A stretch of DNA of 64,000 nucleotides from Algoriphagus chordae (GCF_003254055.1 NZ_QKZT01000007.1:186001-250000), one strand, 5' to 3'; positions 44,412 to 54,041 are shown, counted from the stretch's first letter. The notes: generated by a model not told the origin, from the letters alone. Made by a program: numbers and translations.

Positions 44412-44822
44412 ATGAAGAAGACAGTACTAGAAGATATTGGATTATTGATCATGAGACTGGGTGCTGGATCTATGATTTTGACCCATGGCGTTCCTAAGTT
44501 GATGAGATTTTTCGGCGATGAGCCTATCAAATTCATGGACTTCCTAGGTTTAGGACCTGTAGTTTCCTTATCGCTTGCTGTATTTGCAGAGTTTGTCTGT
44601 GCTTTATTAATAATGATAGGTTTCAAGACCCGATTTGCTACCATTCCTCTTATGATTACTATGCTCACTGCTGCACTAGTAGCCCATTCAGCTGATCCTT
44701 TTAGCAGGAAAGAGTTGCCGCTGCTTTATTTCATTGTGTTCCTATGCATTCTGATTTTTGGCGCAGGTAAATTTTCTATTGATGGATATACTAATCGCAA
44801 ATCAATGTATTACAATGGCTAA
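44412..44822 (+). CDS. DoxX-family membrane protein
   Basis: 136 residues with four hydrophobic segments and the DoxX pattern LIMRLGAGSMILTHGVPKLM followed by a phenylalanine-aspartate-x-glycine type loop (FMDFLGLGP). The family is linked to quinone- or thiosulfate-related oxidation, but this member cannot be assigned. It converges with the PQQ dehydrogenase 8 bases away. A near-consensus -7 box (TAATCTTG) ends 4 bases before its ATG. Confidence 0.85.
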   Translation: MKKTVLEDIGLLIMRLGAGSMILTHGVPKLMRFFGDEPIKFMDFLGLGPVVSLSLAVFAEFVCALLIMIGFKTRFATIPLMITMLTAALVAHSADPFSRKELPLLYFIVFLCILIFGAGKFSIDGYTNRKSMYYNG

Positions 44823-44830
44823 AGTCACTT

Positions 44831-46948
44831 TTAATTTGGAAGTGAAAAAGCCACATAAGCATCCCCACTTTTGGTGCCTTTGCCACCACCACAAGCGATG
44901 ACCAGAAACTGCTTACCATCCATTTCATAAACAGCCGGTGTAGCATGTCCTGCCGCAGGAAGTTTGGCTTCCCAGAGAATTTCCCCAGTTTCCTTATCAA
45001 AAGCGCGGATCTTTTCATCCTTGGTAGCGGCTATAAACAGGATTCCACCTGCTGTCACCACTGGCCCACCATAATTCTCAGTTCCCGTGGGATCAAAACC
45101 CTGGGCACTTAGAGAATCGATTTCACCTAAGGTCACTTGCCATTTTTTCTTACCTGTATTCATATCAATAGCCGTAAGCAATCCCCAAGGAGGATTGGAT
45201 CCATACAAGCCATCTTTAGTCACCAACTTCTTATACCCATCCATATAGTAGCGCGGATAAAGCTGAGATGCTGCACCCTCCATTTCTTGCTTATCTCCTT
45301 CATCGGGGGCTTTGTCTAGCAAGTATTCCAAAATAACCTTACGGTTCTCTGTAGAAATATAATCGAAAGCAGGCATGGCTCCTCTTCCTTTGCGCAGCAA
45401 AAGATCTAGGGAATCATAGCTGTATTTCTCCTTTATTCCCAGCAAAGACGGAATAGCTGGAGGATTCCCTCTACGCTCCAAGCCATGGCAATTCCCACAG
45501 TAATTAGTGTAAGCAGACTTTCCCACATTTTCAAAATCAGCATTTGGAGTCATCCCAATGAGCCATGGGATTTGATTGGCATTCACATAGAATGTTTGTG
45601 TGGATGGATCAAAAGCAGCCCCGCCCCATTCTCCGCCACCGTCCATACCAGGAAATAAAACAATAGGTTTTTCTGGATGCGGCGGCGCCCAAGTATCTCC
45701 ATAGATTGCTCCTTCAAGTTGAGAACGGATATCCGCCTCCCAGTCTGGACGAAGATTGAGAATGCTGTTTTCGTCAAAACCCATGTTCATAAAGGGTTCA
45801 GGAAAAGTCGGAATAGGCTGCGTGGCAGAAGAAAATTCTCCGGGCATGATAGATTGGGTCACTGGAATTTCCACTATCGGCCAAACAGGTTCTCCGGTTT
45901 CCCGATCAAATACATAGGTCATCCCCTGCTTAGAAATCTGAGCTACAGCATCAATCCATTTCCCGTCTTTCTGGATACGAATCAAGTTAGGATTGGCAGG
46001 AAAATCCCGATCCCAGACATCATGATGCACAGCTTGAAAATGCCATATTCGTTTTCCTGTCTGGGCATCCAGTGCTATTAGCGAATTAGCATAGAGATTA
46101 TCTCCTTTGCGATAGCCTCCCCAGAAATCATAAGTCGCCGAACCTGTAGGCACGAAAACAATTCCCCGCTCCTGATCCACGGTCATCCCAGCCCAGTTAT
46201 TTGCTCCTCCTATTTGCTTGATATTCTCGGCGTCCCATGTTTCGTAGCCAGTTTCTCCTTCCTGAGGAATGGTGTGAAAGATCCATTCTCTTTTGCCAGT
46301 TCTTATATTATAAGCACGGATATGTCCAGGTGCAGCATCCAAGCCTTCGGAAAGACGCATTCCTATTATCAAGAGATCTCCATAAACCACCCCGGGAGCA
46401 TTGGCCACAATCAAAAAATCATCTCGCTCAGTATCTAAGCCTTTTCTCAGGTCAACTTTCCCCTGCTCTCCAAAACTCAGAATTGGCTCTCCTGTAATAG
46501 CATCTACCGCCATCAGCCAATTTCCAGCTCCGAAAAGAATGCGCTTGTCATTACCATCCTCCCAATAACTTACTCCACGATTCGTACCAGCCCAAGAATT
46601 CTCGCCACCAAGCACCTCAAAAGGGTCAAACCTCCATACTTCCTTACCTGTTGATGCATTTACCGCAAAAACATTTAAAGCCGGTGTAGAGCCATATAGC
46701 AAGCCATTTACAACTATGGGCTGACACTGGATTTGGGAGCGTTCCGTCGCATCGCCCGTATGGTAGGACCAAGCCACTTCTAGTTGGGAGACATTATCTT
46801 TTGTGATTTGTGCCAAAGAAGAATAACGTGACCCGTCTGATGGCCCTCCATAGTGCGACCAATCGCTGTACTCGATTTCAGAGGTTTTAGATTGGCAGGA
46901 AGAAAAAAGTAAAAGAAAACCAAATGCAACTTTGAGAAAAGCTTTCAT
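44831..46948 (-). CDS. PQQ-dependent dehydrogenase with c-type haem domain, lipoprotein
   Basis: 705 residues. A lipobox (LFSSC, Cys18) marks an outer/inner-leaflet lipoprotein. Repeats of the quinoprotein propeller are visible throughout (LYGSTPALNVFAVNASTGKEVWRFDP in part, IALDAQTGKRIWHFQ, TYVFDRETGEPVWP). A cytochrome c insertion has the haem motif CGNCH at about residues 483-487. The architecture resembles membrane-associated glucose/alcohol quinoproteins that pass electrons to the respiratory chain. Substrate unknown; PQQ synthesis genes are not in the window. Confidence 0.9.
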   Translation of the reverse strand: MKAFLKVAFGFLLLFSSCQSKTSEIEYSDWSHYGGPSDGSRYSSLAQITKDNVSQLEVAWSYHTGDATERSQIQCQPIVVNGLLYGSTPALNVFAVNASTGKEVWRFDPFEVLGGENSWAGTNRGVSYWEDGNDKRILFGAGNWLMAVDAITGEPILSFGEQGKVDLRKGLDTERDDFLIVANAPGVVYGDLLIIGMRLSEGLDAAPGHIRAYNIRTGKREWIFHTIPQEGETGYETWDAENIKQIGGANNWAGMTVDQERGIVFVPTGSATYDFWGGYRKGDNLYANSLIALDAQTGKRIWHFQAVHHDVWDRDFPANPNLIRIQKDGKWIDAVAQISKQGMTYVFDRETGEPVWPIVEIPVTQSIMPGEFSSATQPIPTFPEPFMNMGFDENSILNLRPDWEADIRSQLEGAIYGDTWAPPHPEKPIVLFPGMDGGGEWGGAAFDPSTQTFYVNANQIPWLIGMTPNADFENVGKSAYTNYCGNCHGLERRGNPPAIPSLLGIKEKYSYDSLDLLLRKGRGAMPAFDYISTENRKVILEYLLDKAPDEGDKQEMEGAASQLYPRYYMDGYKKLVTKDGLYGSNPPWGLLTAIDMNTGKKKWQVTLGEIDSLSAQGFDPTGTENYGGPVVTAGGILFIAATKDEKIRAFDKETGEILWEAKLPAAGHATPAVYEMDGKQFLVIACGGGKGTKSGDAYVAFSLPN

Positions 46949-47040
46949 AAAATAGGTCGAGATGGGTTTGAAAGCAAAATATCGTGATTAAACTCTAAAG
47001 TTCACAATGAAGTAATGCTCTCAATAAAATTACAATCGAG

Positions 47041-48306
47041 CTACTTTTTAGAGAAAATCTTATGCGCACCATAGATCACAAACCCCAGGGCTGTCCAAAG
47101 TGCCATATCTGTGATTTCCTCGATCTGTGTGCTGCTGAGTAGCCAGATAGTCGCTGCGATACCAGCTATGGCGAGCGGGATTCCAAACTTTACCTTATAA
47201 TAATCGGCTTCTGGTTGGCTTTTGCGCAAGCGAATCAATGCGCCACAAACGAGCAGATAAATCAGCAATCGGGCAATGACTGAGATCGCTAGTGAACCCA
47301 TAAAATCCCATACCGTAGCAACAATGATGATTAGGAATGCAAAGAATAAAACAGCTACGCTGGGCGTACGGAATCGGGGATGAATAAAGGAAAACATTTT
47401 TGGGAATTGCTGAGATTCGCTCAGGGCAAAAGGCAGACGAGACCCACTTAGTATCTGCACATTCAGTGTTCCCAAAATAGACACAATCGCTCCAATCGTA
47501 ATAAATAAACCTCCTCCATATCCCATCACTCGGGATGCTGCATCAGCAAGAGGCTTGTCTGAAGTAGCCAAATCAGGCAGTGTCCCTATGGCAACTACTT
47601 GAATCAGCACATAGAAAACAGTTATGATAAGCGCTCCTGTCATGAGCGCAAATGGAAGGTTTTTTCGTGGGTTTTCTACCTCACCAGAGATAACCAAACC
47701 TGCTTCAAAACCACCAAAAGCGAAGATTAAGAGCAGTGCTGTATTTGCAAACTCGGGCATAGGAGGTGGTGAACTGAAATCAAATGCTTCTTGATTTAGA
47801 AAGAAAAGCCCAACTACAATAAACAGTGCCAAAGGCAACAATTTCGCTATGGTTAGAATATTAGTCGTTCTGGTAGAATCTTTGATTCCAAGCAGATTAA
47901 TACCGGTCAAAACAGCGGTAATTCCTACGATTAGTAGAATTCGCATCCATTCTTCTTGGAAGATCGGCGAGAAAAAAGCCATGTAAATCACTAGTAGATT
48001 AATCAGCGTAGCATAGCTAAATAGTCGCGTGAGCATCAACACCCATCCTACTGCAAAGGCAGGCATCGCACCAAATGCTTCCTTGATATAGAGATAAGGA
48101 CCGCCAGTTTTGTCGAAGCGTGAACTCACTTCCATAAAAACCAATATCAGCACCAGCATCACAACCGCGCAAACGCCGAAAGCCAACAAGGAATAAGGGC
48201 CAGACAAAGCAAAAGCCTTAGCTGGAAGACCAAAAATCCCTGCGCCTATCACAGAATTAATAATCAGGAAAACTAGATCCCATTTGCGAATCCCTCGCTT
48301 GAGCAT
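47041..48306 (-). CDS. APC-superfamily amino-acid permease
   Basis: 421 residues with twelve predicted TM helices. The first carries the APC substrate-binding loop, INSVIGAGIFGLPAKAF, and the sixth segment contains FAFGGFEAGLVISGEVENP, typical of APC transporters. It probably imports amino acids by proton or sodium symport. It lies between the Rieske gene and the PQQ dehydrogenase on the same strand with gaps of about 100 bases, so a shared transcript is possible but not evident. Confidence 0.9.
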   Translation of the reverse strand: MLKRGIRKWDLVFLIINSVIGAGIFGLPAKAFALSGPYSLLAFGVCAVVMLVLILVFMEVSSRFDKTGGPYLYIKEAFGAMPAFAVGWVLMLTRLFSYATLINLLVIYMAFFSPIFQEEWMRILLIVGITAVLTGINLLGIKDSTRTTNILTIAKLLPLALFIVVGLFFLNQEAFDFSSPPPMPEFANTALLLIFAFGGFEAGLVISGEVENPRKNLPFALMTGALIITVFYVLIQVVAIGTLPDLATSDKPLADAASRVMGYGGGLFITIGAIVSILGTLNVQILSGSRLPFALSESQQFPKMFSFIHPRFRTPSVAVLFFAFLIIIVATVWDFMGSLAISVIARLLIYLLVCGALIRLRKSQPEADYYKVKFGIPLAIAGIAATIWLLSSTQIEEITDMALWTALGFVIYGAHKIFSKK

Positions 48307-48410
48307 AGTATGAAATTGGGTGAATGAATTCTTAAAGTATGGAGAAAAATTAATTTCCAGTTCACAAAATCAAATTTCAATTCCAAAACTTGACCATTTG
48401 TAGGATTATA

Positions 48411-48740
48411 TTATTCAGGAGAAAGGAAAATTTTCAGTCCCTCCTCAGTTAGTTCTGTTGGATATACCTCCAAATTCCCACAAGAGCCAGCTTTTACCTG
48501 CCCTGTTTTAAAATCAAATCTGTATTCATGCAAGGGGCAAATGATCTCATTTTGATTTATAATCGATCCCTGAAATAAGGATGTTCCGCGGTGGGGACAG
48601 TCAGCTTGGAAGGCATGAAAATCCTCCGCTATTCTCACCAAAGCTACGACCAGCTCTCCAACGTGGATTTTGTGAATAGCCTGTTCTGGAATCATTTCCA
48701 AAACTTGCTTTCTCGAAATACCCAAGGTGAATGTGTTCAT
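48411..48740 (-). CDS. Rieske [2Fe-2S] ferredoxin-type protein
   Basis: 109 residues. Both cluster-binding boxes are present: CPHRG with Cys48/His50 and CPLHEYRF with Cys68/His71, spaced as in soluble Rieske ferredoxins that feed oxygenases and related enzymes. No membrane helix or signal peptide is seen. It is a single-domain electron carrier with no oxygenase next to it; the partner is unknown. Confidence 0.92.
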   Translation of the reverse strand: MNTFTLGISRKQVLEMIPEQAIHKIHVGELVVALVRIAEDFHAFQADCPHRGTSLFQGSIINQNEIICPLHEYRFDFKTGQVKAGSCGNLEVYPTELTEEGLKIFLSPE

Positions 48741-48849
48741 AGGACGAATTTTCTCTATTCAAATCAAAATCAAGCCATAACATAAATAAAGTATTGGTTT
48801 TCTGCCAAATCATGTTGAATTTAATAGGCGAATAAAAACCCATGAAATC

Positions 48850-49593
48850 ATGAAAACGACTTTCCTATTTATACTAGCAGTATTTTTCTTCGGATGGGCA
48901 GAAGCCCAAAGCCTAGATGGTGCCTGGAAACTGACCCATCAAGATGGACAAGAAGTGAAGGATATGGAATACATCAAAATCTATCAAGATGATTATTTTG
49001 CCTTTGGCGCAAAACGGGTGGCTGACAATCACTTTGTCAGTGCTGGTGGCGGGCCATATTCTTATGAAAAGGGAGAATATGTGGAGACCTTAGATTTCTT
49101 TACAATGGATCCTTTTCAAGTAGGAACTTCCAATAAATACACCTTGGATTGGGTAAACGATAAGATGGTTATCTCTTCCGAGATCAATGGGAAAATGCTA
49201 GTGGAAATCTGGGAGAAAATATCTGATGAGAAAGATGACCTCACTAGAAACTGGGTAATCACAGGTAGAAAAAGAAATGGTGAAATATCACGATCTACTC
49301 CTGGAGCTCGTAGAACAGTGAAAATCCTAAGTGGGGGTAGATTTCAATGGATTGCTTTCAACTCAGAAACCAAAGAATTCTCAGGTACTGGAGGAGGTAC
49401 TTATACTGCAAAAAACGGGAAATATATCGAAAATATTACCTTCTTCTCACGTGACGACAGCCGTGTCGGAGCTAGTTTGGACTTCAACTATGAGGTGATT
49501 GATGGGGAATGGCACCATAGCGGACTCAGTTCCAAAGGTGATCCTATTTATGAGATCTGGACTCCTTATGAGATTGGGTATAAGGGGAAGTGA
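48850..49593 (+). CDS. Secreted protein with two tandem lipocalin-like domains
   Basis: 247 residues. A signal peptide (1-19, ending AEAQ) is followed by two copies of one domain of about 110 residues. Matching pairs include GAWKLTHQDGQE against NWVITGRKRNGE, FSAGGG/GTGGGTY loops with PYSYEKGEYVE against TYTAKNGKYIE, and VEIWEKIS against YEIWTPYE at each domain end. Each copy looks like an eight-strand lipocalin/DUF4488-type barrel. The ligand is unknown. It is monocistronic and convergent with the toxin gene. Confidence 0.72.
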   Translation: MKTTFLFILAVFFFGWAEAQSLDGAWKLTHQDGQEVKDMEYIKIYQDDYFAFGAKRVADNHFVSAGGGPYSYEKGEYVETLDFFTMDPFQVGTSNKYTLDWVNDKMVISSEINGKMLVEIWEKISDEKDDLTRNWVITGRKRNGEISRSTPGARRTVKILSGGRFQWIAFNSETKEFSGTGGGTYTAKNGKYIENITFFSRDDSRVGASLDFNYEVIDGEWHHSGLSSKGDPIYEIWTPYEIGYKGK

Positions 49594-49625
49594 GAATTCT
49601 TAAATTAGAAACCAAAAGAATTGGA

Positions 49626-49883
49626 CTACTTATAAATACCCTTCCGGTGTCCAATTGCAATAACTTCTACTAAAAGTACTTTATCCTTAATCTCATAGAT
49701 TACCCTATAGTTCTTAATCCTTATCCTGTAAGCTGCCCTACCTTTGAGTTTCTTACAGCCCGATGGCCTTGGATCATCGGATAAGGAGACAATAGCTTGT
49801 AAAATTGGCTTGACTATTTTGTTGGAAAGTTTATCCAATTGTTTTTTAGCCTTTGAGGTTAAAAAGACCTCATAGTTATTCAT
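49626..49883 (-). CDS. RelE/ParE-type toxin
   Basis: 85 residues from ATG 49883 (the longer frame uses a TTG at 49889). The pattern is that of RelE-superfamily toxins: EVFLTSKAKKQLDKLS helix, PRPSGCKKLKGRAAYRIRI with basic residues, and the C-terminal VIAIGHRKGIYK. Such toxins cleave mRNA at the ribosome or block gyrase; the R-x-R-I-x-x-Y-R-V-I-Y core and terminal H-R fit the RelE mRNA-interferase side. It overlaps the upstream antitoxin by 8 bases. Confidence 0.88.
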   Translation of the reverse strand: MNNYEVFLTSKAKKQLDKLSNKIVKPILQAIVSLSDDPRPSGCKKLKGRAAYRIRIKNYRVIYEIKDKVLLVEVIAIGHRKGIYK

Positions 49884-50088
49884 TGTCAAATTTCCTCTTC
49901 TTCATATAATCTGAAACAGAAATTCGCTCTCCACTTTCCGATACTTTCGACTCATCGTACAGTCTGATATCCTCCAGTTCATCCAATTCCTCCATCATTT
50001 TCTCATACTCATTAATCGGAACGATGACAGCAACTTTTTTACCCTTGGGATCTGTAACAAATTGATGTTTTAGATATTGAGTTTCCAT
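49876..50088 (-). CDS. Antitoxin of the RelE-type pair
   Basis: 70 residues, small and acidic, with an N-terminal strand segment (HQFVTDPKGKKVAVIVPINEYEKMMEELDE) resembling Phd/YefM-style antitoxins, and a C-terminal toxin-binding tail (SVSDYMKKRKF). It precedes and overlaps the toxin gene by 8 bases, the usual antitoxin-first order, so the two are probably translated together and autoregulated. Confidence 0.8.
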   Translation of the reverse strand: METQYLKHQFVTDPKGKKVAVIVPINEYEKMMEELDELEDIRLYDESKVSESGERISVSDYMKKRKFDNE

Positions 50089-50269
50089 GCTTCAATTTAA
50101 TTGAAAAGGCGGTATAAATCAAAGCCTCATTATCCTATGCAAATAATCAACTACAAGATAATTGATAGTCATTATCAAATAGGTTTTGACTTCCTGACTG
50201 GGGCAGGTGGGCGCCCAACCAGACCATTGTGAACTTTTCGAAATATTGCTGTCCTCTGCGATTAAACGA

Positions 50270-50296
50270 AAAAAGGAGCCCTTTGAGCTCCTTTCC
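50270..50296 (-). terminator. Terminator of the cysteine desulfurase gene
   Basis: AAAGGAGC / GCTCCTTT around a 7-base loop, followed by a T-run on the minus strand, just after the stop at 50303. The remaining 170 bases up to the antitoxin gene show no feature. Confidence 0.75.
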
Positions 50297-50302
50297 TATT
50301 TC

Positions 50303-51445
50303 TTATGCTTCCACAGCGTAAAGTTCTTTCAGTTTCCCGACGGTATAATCTACTTCTTCGATTGTATTGAATCGGCTGAAGGAGAACCGGACAGCGTCTC
50401 GATCAGGGGTGTGATTGATAGCTCTAAGCACATGGGAACCAACTGTAGCCCCAGAACTGCAAGCTGATCCTCCGGAAGCTGAGATCCCTTCTAAATCAAG
50501 ATTGAACAGCAACATGCCACTGTTTGCCTCTGATGGAGGAAGGCTTACACTCAAAACAGTGTACAAACTCTTGTCTATATCAGCAGAAAGCCCATTGAAA
50601 CTTACACCAGGAATCTCCTGAGTTAGGCTTTGAATGAAATGCTTTTTGATTGCTTCTATATGAACTTGATGCTCTGCCATATCTTCATAAGCAATTTCCA
50701 GTGCTTTTGCGATTCCGATAATACCAATCACATTCTCGGTACCGCCGCGCATATTTCTCTCTTGCGCTCCACCGTGAATTAGAGGATGGATTTTTTTATC
50801 CTTTTTCACATACAAAAATCCAGAGCCTTTTGGGCCATGAAATTTATGTCCACCAGCTACGATCGCATCAACAGGCAGGGACTTCATGTCATGAACATAA
50901 TGACCCATCGTCTGTACCGTATCTGAATGGAAAAATGCGCCGTATTCCTTGGTAAGAGATCCAATTCGATTCAGATCATTCAAGTTTCCAATCTCATTGT
51001 TGGCGTGCATCAGAGACACGAGGCTTTTTGGATTAGCTTTCAGCAATTCTTCCAGCTGATTCATATCCAATTCACCTTTTTCATTTACATCTAGAATGCT
51101 AAGCTTGATATGTCCTTTTTTCTCACACATTTCTAAGGTATGCAACACCGCATGATGCTCTAGCGGAGAAGTGATTGCATGCGTAATCCCATGACTTTCT
51201 ATCCCGCAAACTATCGCAGTATTATCAGCCTCGGTTCCTCCAGAAGTAAAGAAAATTTCTGCTGGTGTAGCATTTAGCAACTCAGCCACTTTTTTCCTAG
51301 ACCTCTCAATGGCCGTCCTTACTTCTCTACCAAAACTATGGACAGAAGATGGGTTGCCATAATGATCTCTCATAAATGGAATCATGGCATCGATCACTCG
51401 ATCGTCCATGGCGGTGGTGGCGGCGTTGTCTAAATAAACTTTCAT
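50303..51445 (-). CDS. Cysteine desulfurase (NifS/IscS family)
   Basis: 380 residues, PLP fold type I. The PLP lysine is Lys201 in GGHKFHGPKG, with upstream HHAV and DTVQTMG cofactor residues. The active-site cysteine that carries persulfide is Cys329 in SGGSACSSGA. It supplies sulfur for Fe-S clusters or tRNA thiolation. No IscU or IscA gene is adjacent, and glmM follows on the same strand upstream with a 39-base gap. Confidence 0.93.
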   Translation of the reverse strand: MKVYLDNAATTAMDDRVIDAMIPFMRDHYGNPSSVHSFGREVRTAIERSRKKVAELLNATPAEIFFTSGGTEADNTAIVCGIESHGITHAITSPLEHHAVLHTLEMCEKKGHIKLSILDVNEKGELDMNQLEELLKANPKSLVSLMHANNEIGNLNDLNRIGSLTKEYGAFFHSDTVQTMGHYVHDMKSLPVDAIVAGGHKFHGPKGSGFLYVKKDKKIHPLIHGGAQERNMRGGTENVIGIIGIAKALEIAYEDMAEHQVHIEAIKKHFIQSLTQEIPGVSFNGLSADIDKSLYTVLSVSLPPSEANSGMLLFNLDLEGISASGGSACSSGATVGSHVLRAINHTPDRDAVRFSFSRFNTIEEVDYTVGKLKELYAVEA

Positions 51446-51484
51446 TGTACGCGGGTTGGGTTGTATATTCTTTAAATGCGCTGA

Positions 51485-52879
51485 TTAAATCATAGAAGCG
51501 TTGACCACTTCTTTGATATCAGCAATAAGCTTTTTAGCCAAATGCTCAGCTGTAGCTTCAGATTCTGATTCAGAGTAAATCCGGATAATTGGCTCCGTAT
51601 TTGACTTTCGCAAATGTACCCATTCCTTTTCAAATTCGATTTTGACACCGTCTATATCGTTGATAGGATGGCTTTTATACTTATTTTTGATCTCTAGCAA
51701 AATATTATCGACGTCAATCTCAGGAGTGAGTTCGATTTTATTTTTTGAGATATGATAGCTTGGATAGGTAGCTCTTAGCCTAGAAATTGTCTTACCGAAA
51801 TTGGCCAGGTGAGTCAAAAACAATCCGATTCCCACCAATGCATCACGACCATAGTGTGAAGCAGGATAAATAATTCCACCATTTCCTTCACCACCGATAA
51901 CCGCATCTACAGCTTTCATTTGATTGACTACATTGACTTCTCCTACCGCGGAAGCATTGTATGTTCCACCTCTTTTTTCCGTCACATCACGTAGTGCACG
52001 TGTAGAGCTAAGGTTTGAAACTGTATTTCCTGGAGTCTTCGAGAGCACATAATCGGCCACTGCCACCAAGGTATATTCTTCGCCAAATGCTGAACCATCC
52101 TCATTGATAAAGGCCAATCTATCCACATCAGGATCGACTACTATACCTAGATCATAACTTCCTCTTTCTAATTTCAGCGATATATCTCTCAAGTTTTCGG
52201 GAAGTGGCTCAGGGTTATGCGGAAAATGACCATCAGGAGTACAGTACATTTCTTCTATCTCTGTCACTCCCAAAGCTCTCAAAAGCATAGGAACTGCTAT
52301 TCCACCAGTGGAATTTACCGCATCCACGACTACTTTGAAGTTTCTGGCTTTGATCGCTTCTACATCTACCAATTCCAAATCCAGCACATGCTGAATATGT
52401 CGCTCGATATAGTCGTCGATCTGCTTGTATGAACCAAGCTTTTTCACTTCAGCGAAAGTAAAATCTTCCTTCTCAGCTTTTTCTAGGATTGCTTTCCCTT
52501 CAGCATCTGAAATAAATTCTCCCTTATCGTTCAAAAGCTTCAATGCATTCCACTGAACTGGGTTATGACTAGCTGTAAGGATAATCCCACCTCCAGCTTT
52601 TTCCAATGGAACAGCGAATTCTACGGTAGGAGTAGTGCTCAGACCCAAGTCGATCACATTGATACCCAAGCCCTGAAGTGTAGCGGAAACCAAACCAGAG
52701 ACCATTTCGCCTGAGAGGCGGGCGTCTCTACCAATGATTACCTTTGGATTGTTAGTTTTCTCCAGAACCCAAGCTCCATAAGCTGAAGCAAATTTGACAA
52801 TATCAATGGGAGTTAGTCCATCGCCGGCCTTACCGCCAATAGTTCCTCTGATGCCAGAGATTGATTTAATTAGTGACAC
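51485..52879 (-). CDS. glmM: Phosphoglucosamine mutase
   Basis: 464 residues of the alpha-D-phosphohexomutase superfamily. The phosphoserine is Ser104 in TASHNP, the metal loop is DPDVDRL, and the sugar-binding segment GEGNGG appears in VIGGEGNGGIIYP. It converts glucosamine-6-phosphate to glucosamine-1-phosphate for UDP-GlcNAc. A phosphomannomutase or phosphoglucomutase assignment is possible from motifs alone. The start is GTG at 52879, as no ATG is near and the conserved MSLIKSISGIRGT start matches. Confidence 0.88.
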   Translation of the reverse strand: MSLIKSISGIRGTIGGKAGDGLTPIDIVKFASAYGAWVLEKTNNPKVIIGRDARLSGEMVSGLVSATLQGLGINVIDLGLSTTPTVEFAVPLEKAGGGIILTASHNPVQWNALKLLNDKGEFISDAEGKAILEKAEKEDFTFAEVKKLGSYKQIDDYIERHIQHVLDLELVDVEAIKARNFKVVVDAVNSTGGIAVPMLLRALGVTEIEEMYCTPDGHFPHNPEPLPENLRDISLKLERGSYDLGIVVDPDVDRLAFINEDGSAFGEEYTLVAVADYVLSKTPGNTVSNLSSTRALRDVTEKRGGTYNASAVGEVNVVNQMKAVDAVIGGEGNGGIIYPASHYGRDALVGIGLFLTHLANFGKTISRLRATYPSYHISKNKIELTPEIDVDNILLEIKNKYKSHPINDIDGVKIEFEKEWVHLRKSNTEPIIRIYSESESEATAEHLAKKLIADIKEVVNASMI

Positions 52880-52937
52880 TTGCAGTAATTTGATTAGGTT
52901 AAAAACTGATAAATCCTGTCAATTGACAGGATTGCTT

Positions 52938-53168
52938 TTACTTGAATTTAGCTAGAACCTTGTCCACTTCATTGTCAGGATTACCACAGCTGCTATCAGC
53001 ATCTACAGTTTTTCCACAATAACCACAGGTTCCCCCATCTTTATTCAAGAAGGGGTTTTGAGAGGCACAGGTGCCCTTGAATTGGCCGTTTTTAAGGAAT
53101 AAGAGCCTTACCGACATCAAAATGAAGAATAATGCAACGAAACCAAGTGTTAGAAATACGGTTGTCAT
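52938..53168 (-). CDS. Small one-TM protein with cysteine pairs
   Basis: 76 residues: an N-terminal membrane helix (about 3-24), then a short extramembrane part with four cysteines (GTCASQ, GGTCGYCGK, SSCGN). The spaced cysteines could bind a metal or form disulfides. It stands alone, divergent from mazG, with a plausible -7 box (minus-strand TAAATTTG at 53192-53185) 16 bases upstream. I do not recognise a named family. Confidence 0.7.
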   Translation of the reverse strand: MTTVFLTLGFVALFFILMSVRLLFLKNGQFKGTCASQNPFLNKDGGTCGYCGKTVDADSSCGNPDNEVDKVLAKFK

Positions 53169-53240
53169 AACGGATAAATTTGCGCAAATTTAAAGCTTTC
53201 CATCGAAAACGTTCCTAATTCCAGCATAGTTTCCTTACCC

Positions 53241-54041
53241 ATGACAAATTTGAGTACCAGAGCCGAGAAATTGGCAGCCTTTGACAGATTGTTGACGATA
53301 ATGGATGAACTCCGGGAACAATGTCCTTGGGACAAAAAACAAACGACAGAAAGTCTCAGACATTTGACAATAGAAGAAACTTTTGAGCTTTCGGATGCTA
53401 TACTCGAAGGAGATCCTGATGAGATCAAAAAGGAATTAGGAGATATTCTACTGCACATTGTATTTTATGCAAGAATCGGTTCTGAAGAAGGCAACTTTGA
53501 TATGAAAACGATGATAGATTCGCTCTGCGAAAAACTAATTCGAAGACATCCACATATCTATGGCGATACTGAAGCAGTGGATGAAGAGGCGGTAAAGCAG
53601 AATTGGGAAAAAATAAAATTGACCGAAAAAGGAAATAAATCTGTTTTGGGTGGAGTCCCCAAATCACTTCCTGCATTGATCAAAGCCATGCGAATTCAGG
53701 AAAAAGCTCGTGGAGTGGGTTTTGATTGGGAAGAGAAAACACAGGTTTGGGAAAAGGTGGAAGAAGAAATGCAGGAGTTCAAGGAAGAATTCAATGTAGC
53801 AGAGGAAAAAGAGATCGATCTGGAAAAAGCCAGTGGGGAATTTGGTGACTTATTGTTTTCTTTGATCAATTATTCCCGGTTTATAGACATCAATCCAGAG
53901 GAAGCTTTGGAGCGAACCAATAAGAAATTCATCAAACGTTTTCAGTATTTGGAAGCAGCAGCGAAGGAATCAGGAAAGAAACTGAGTGATATGACTTTGG
54001 CTGAGATGGATGTGTATTGGAATGAAGCGAAATCAAAGTAA
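53241..54041 (+). CDS. mazG: Nucleoside triphosphate pyrophosphohydrolase MazG
   Basis: 266 residues with two MazG-type helical domains. The first has CPWDKKQTTESLRHLTIEET followed by the metal-binding E-x-x-E...E-x-x-D set in EIKKELGDILLHIVFYARIG, and the second repeats it in EFGDLLFSLINYSRF. It hydrolyses dNTPs and NTPs to monophosphates, cleaning nucleotide pools and modulating ppGpp-related signalling. Length and order match full-length MazG. ridA follows 26-65 bases downstream. Confidence 0.95.
   Translation: MTNLSTRAEKLAAFDRLLTIMDELREQCPWDKKQTTESLRHLTIEETFELSDAILEGDPDEIKKELGDILLHIVFYARIGSEEGNFDMKTMIDSLCEKLIRRHPHIYGDTEAVDEEAVKQNWEKIKLTEKGNKSVLGGVPKSLPALIKAMRIQEKARGVGFDWEEKTQVWEKVEEEMQEFKEEFNVAEEKEIDLEKASGEFGDLLFSLINYSRFIDINPEEALERTNKKFIKRFQYLEAAAKESGKKLSDMTLAEMDVYWNEAKSK

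Noticed and set aside
48601..48843. 80-codon minus-strand frame overlapping the Rieske gene
   Set aside because: Antisense-frame shadow of the Rieske coding sequence; the Rieske motifs are in the other frame.
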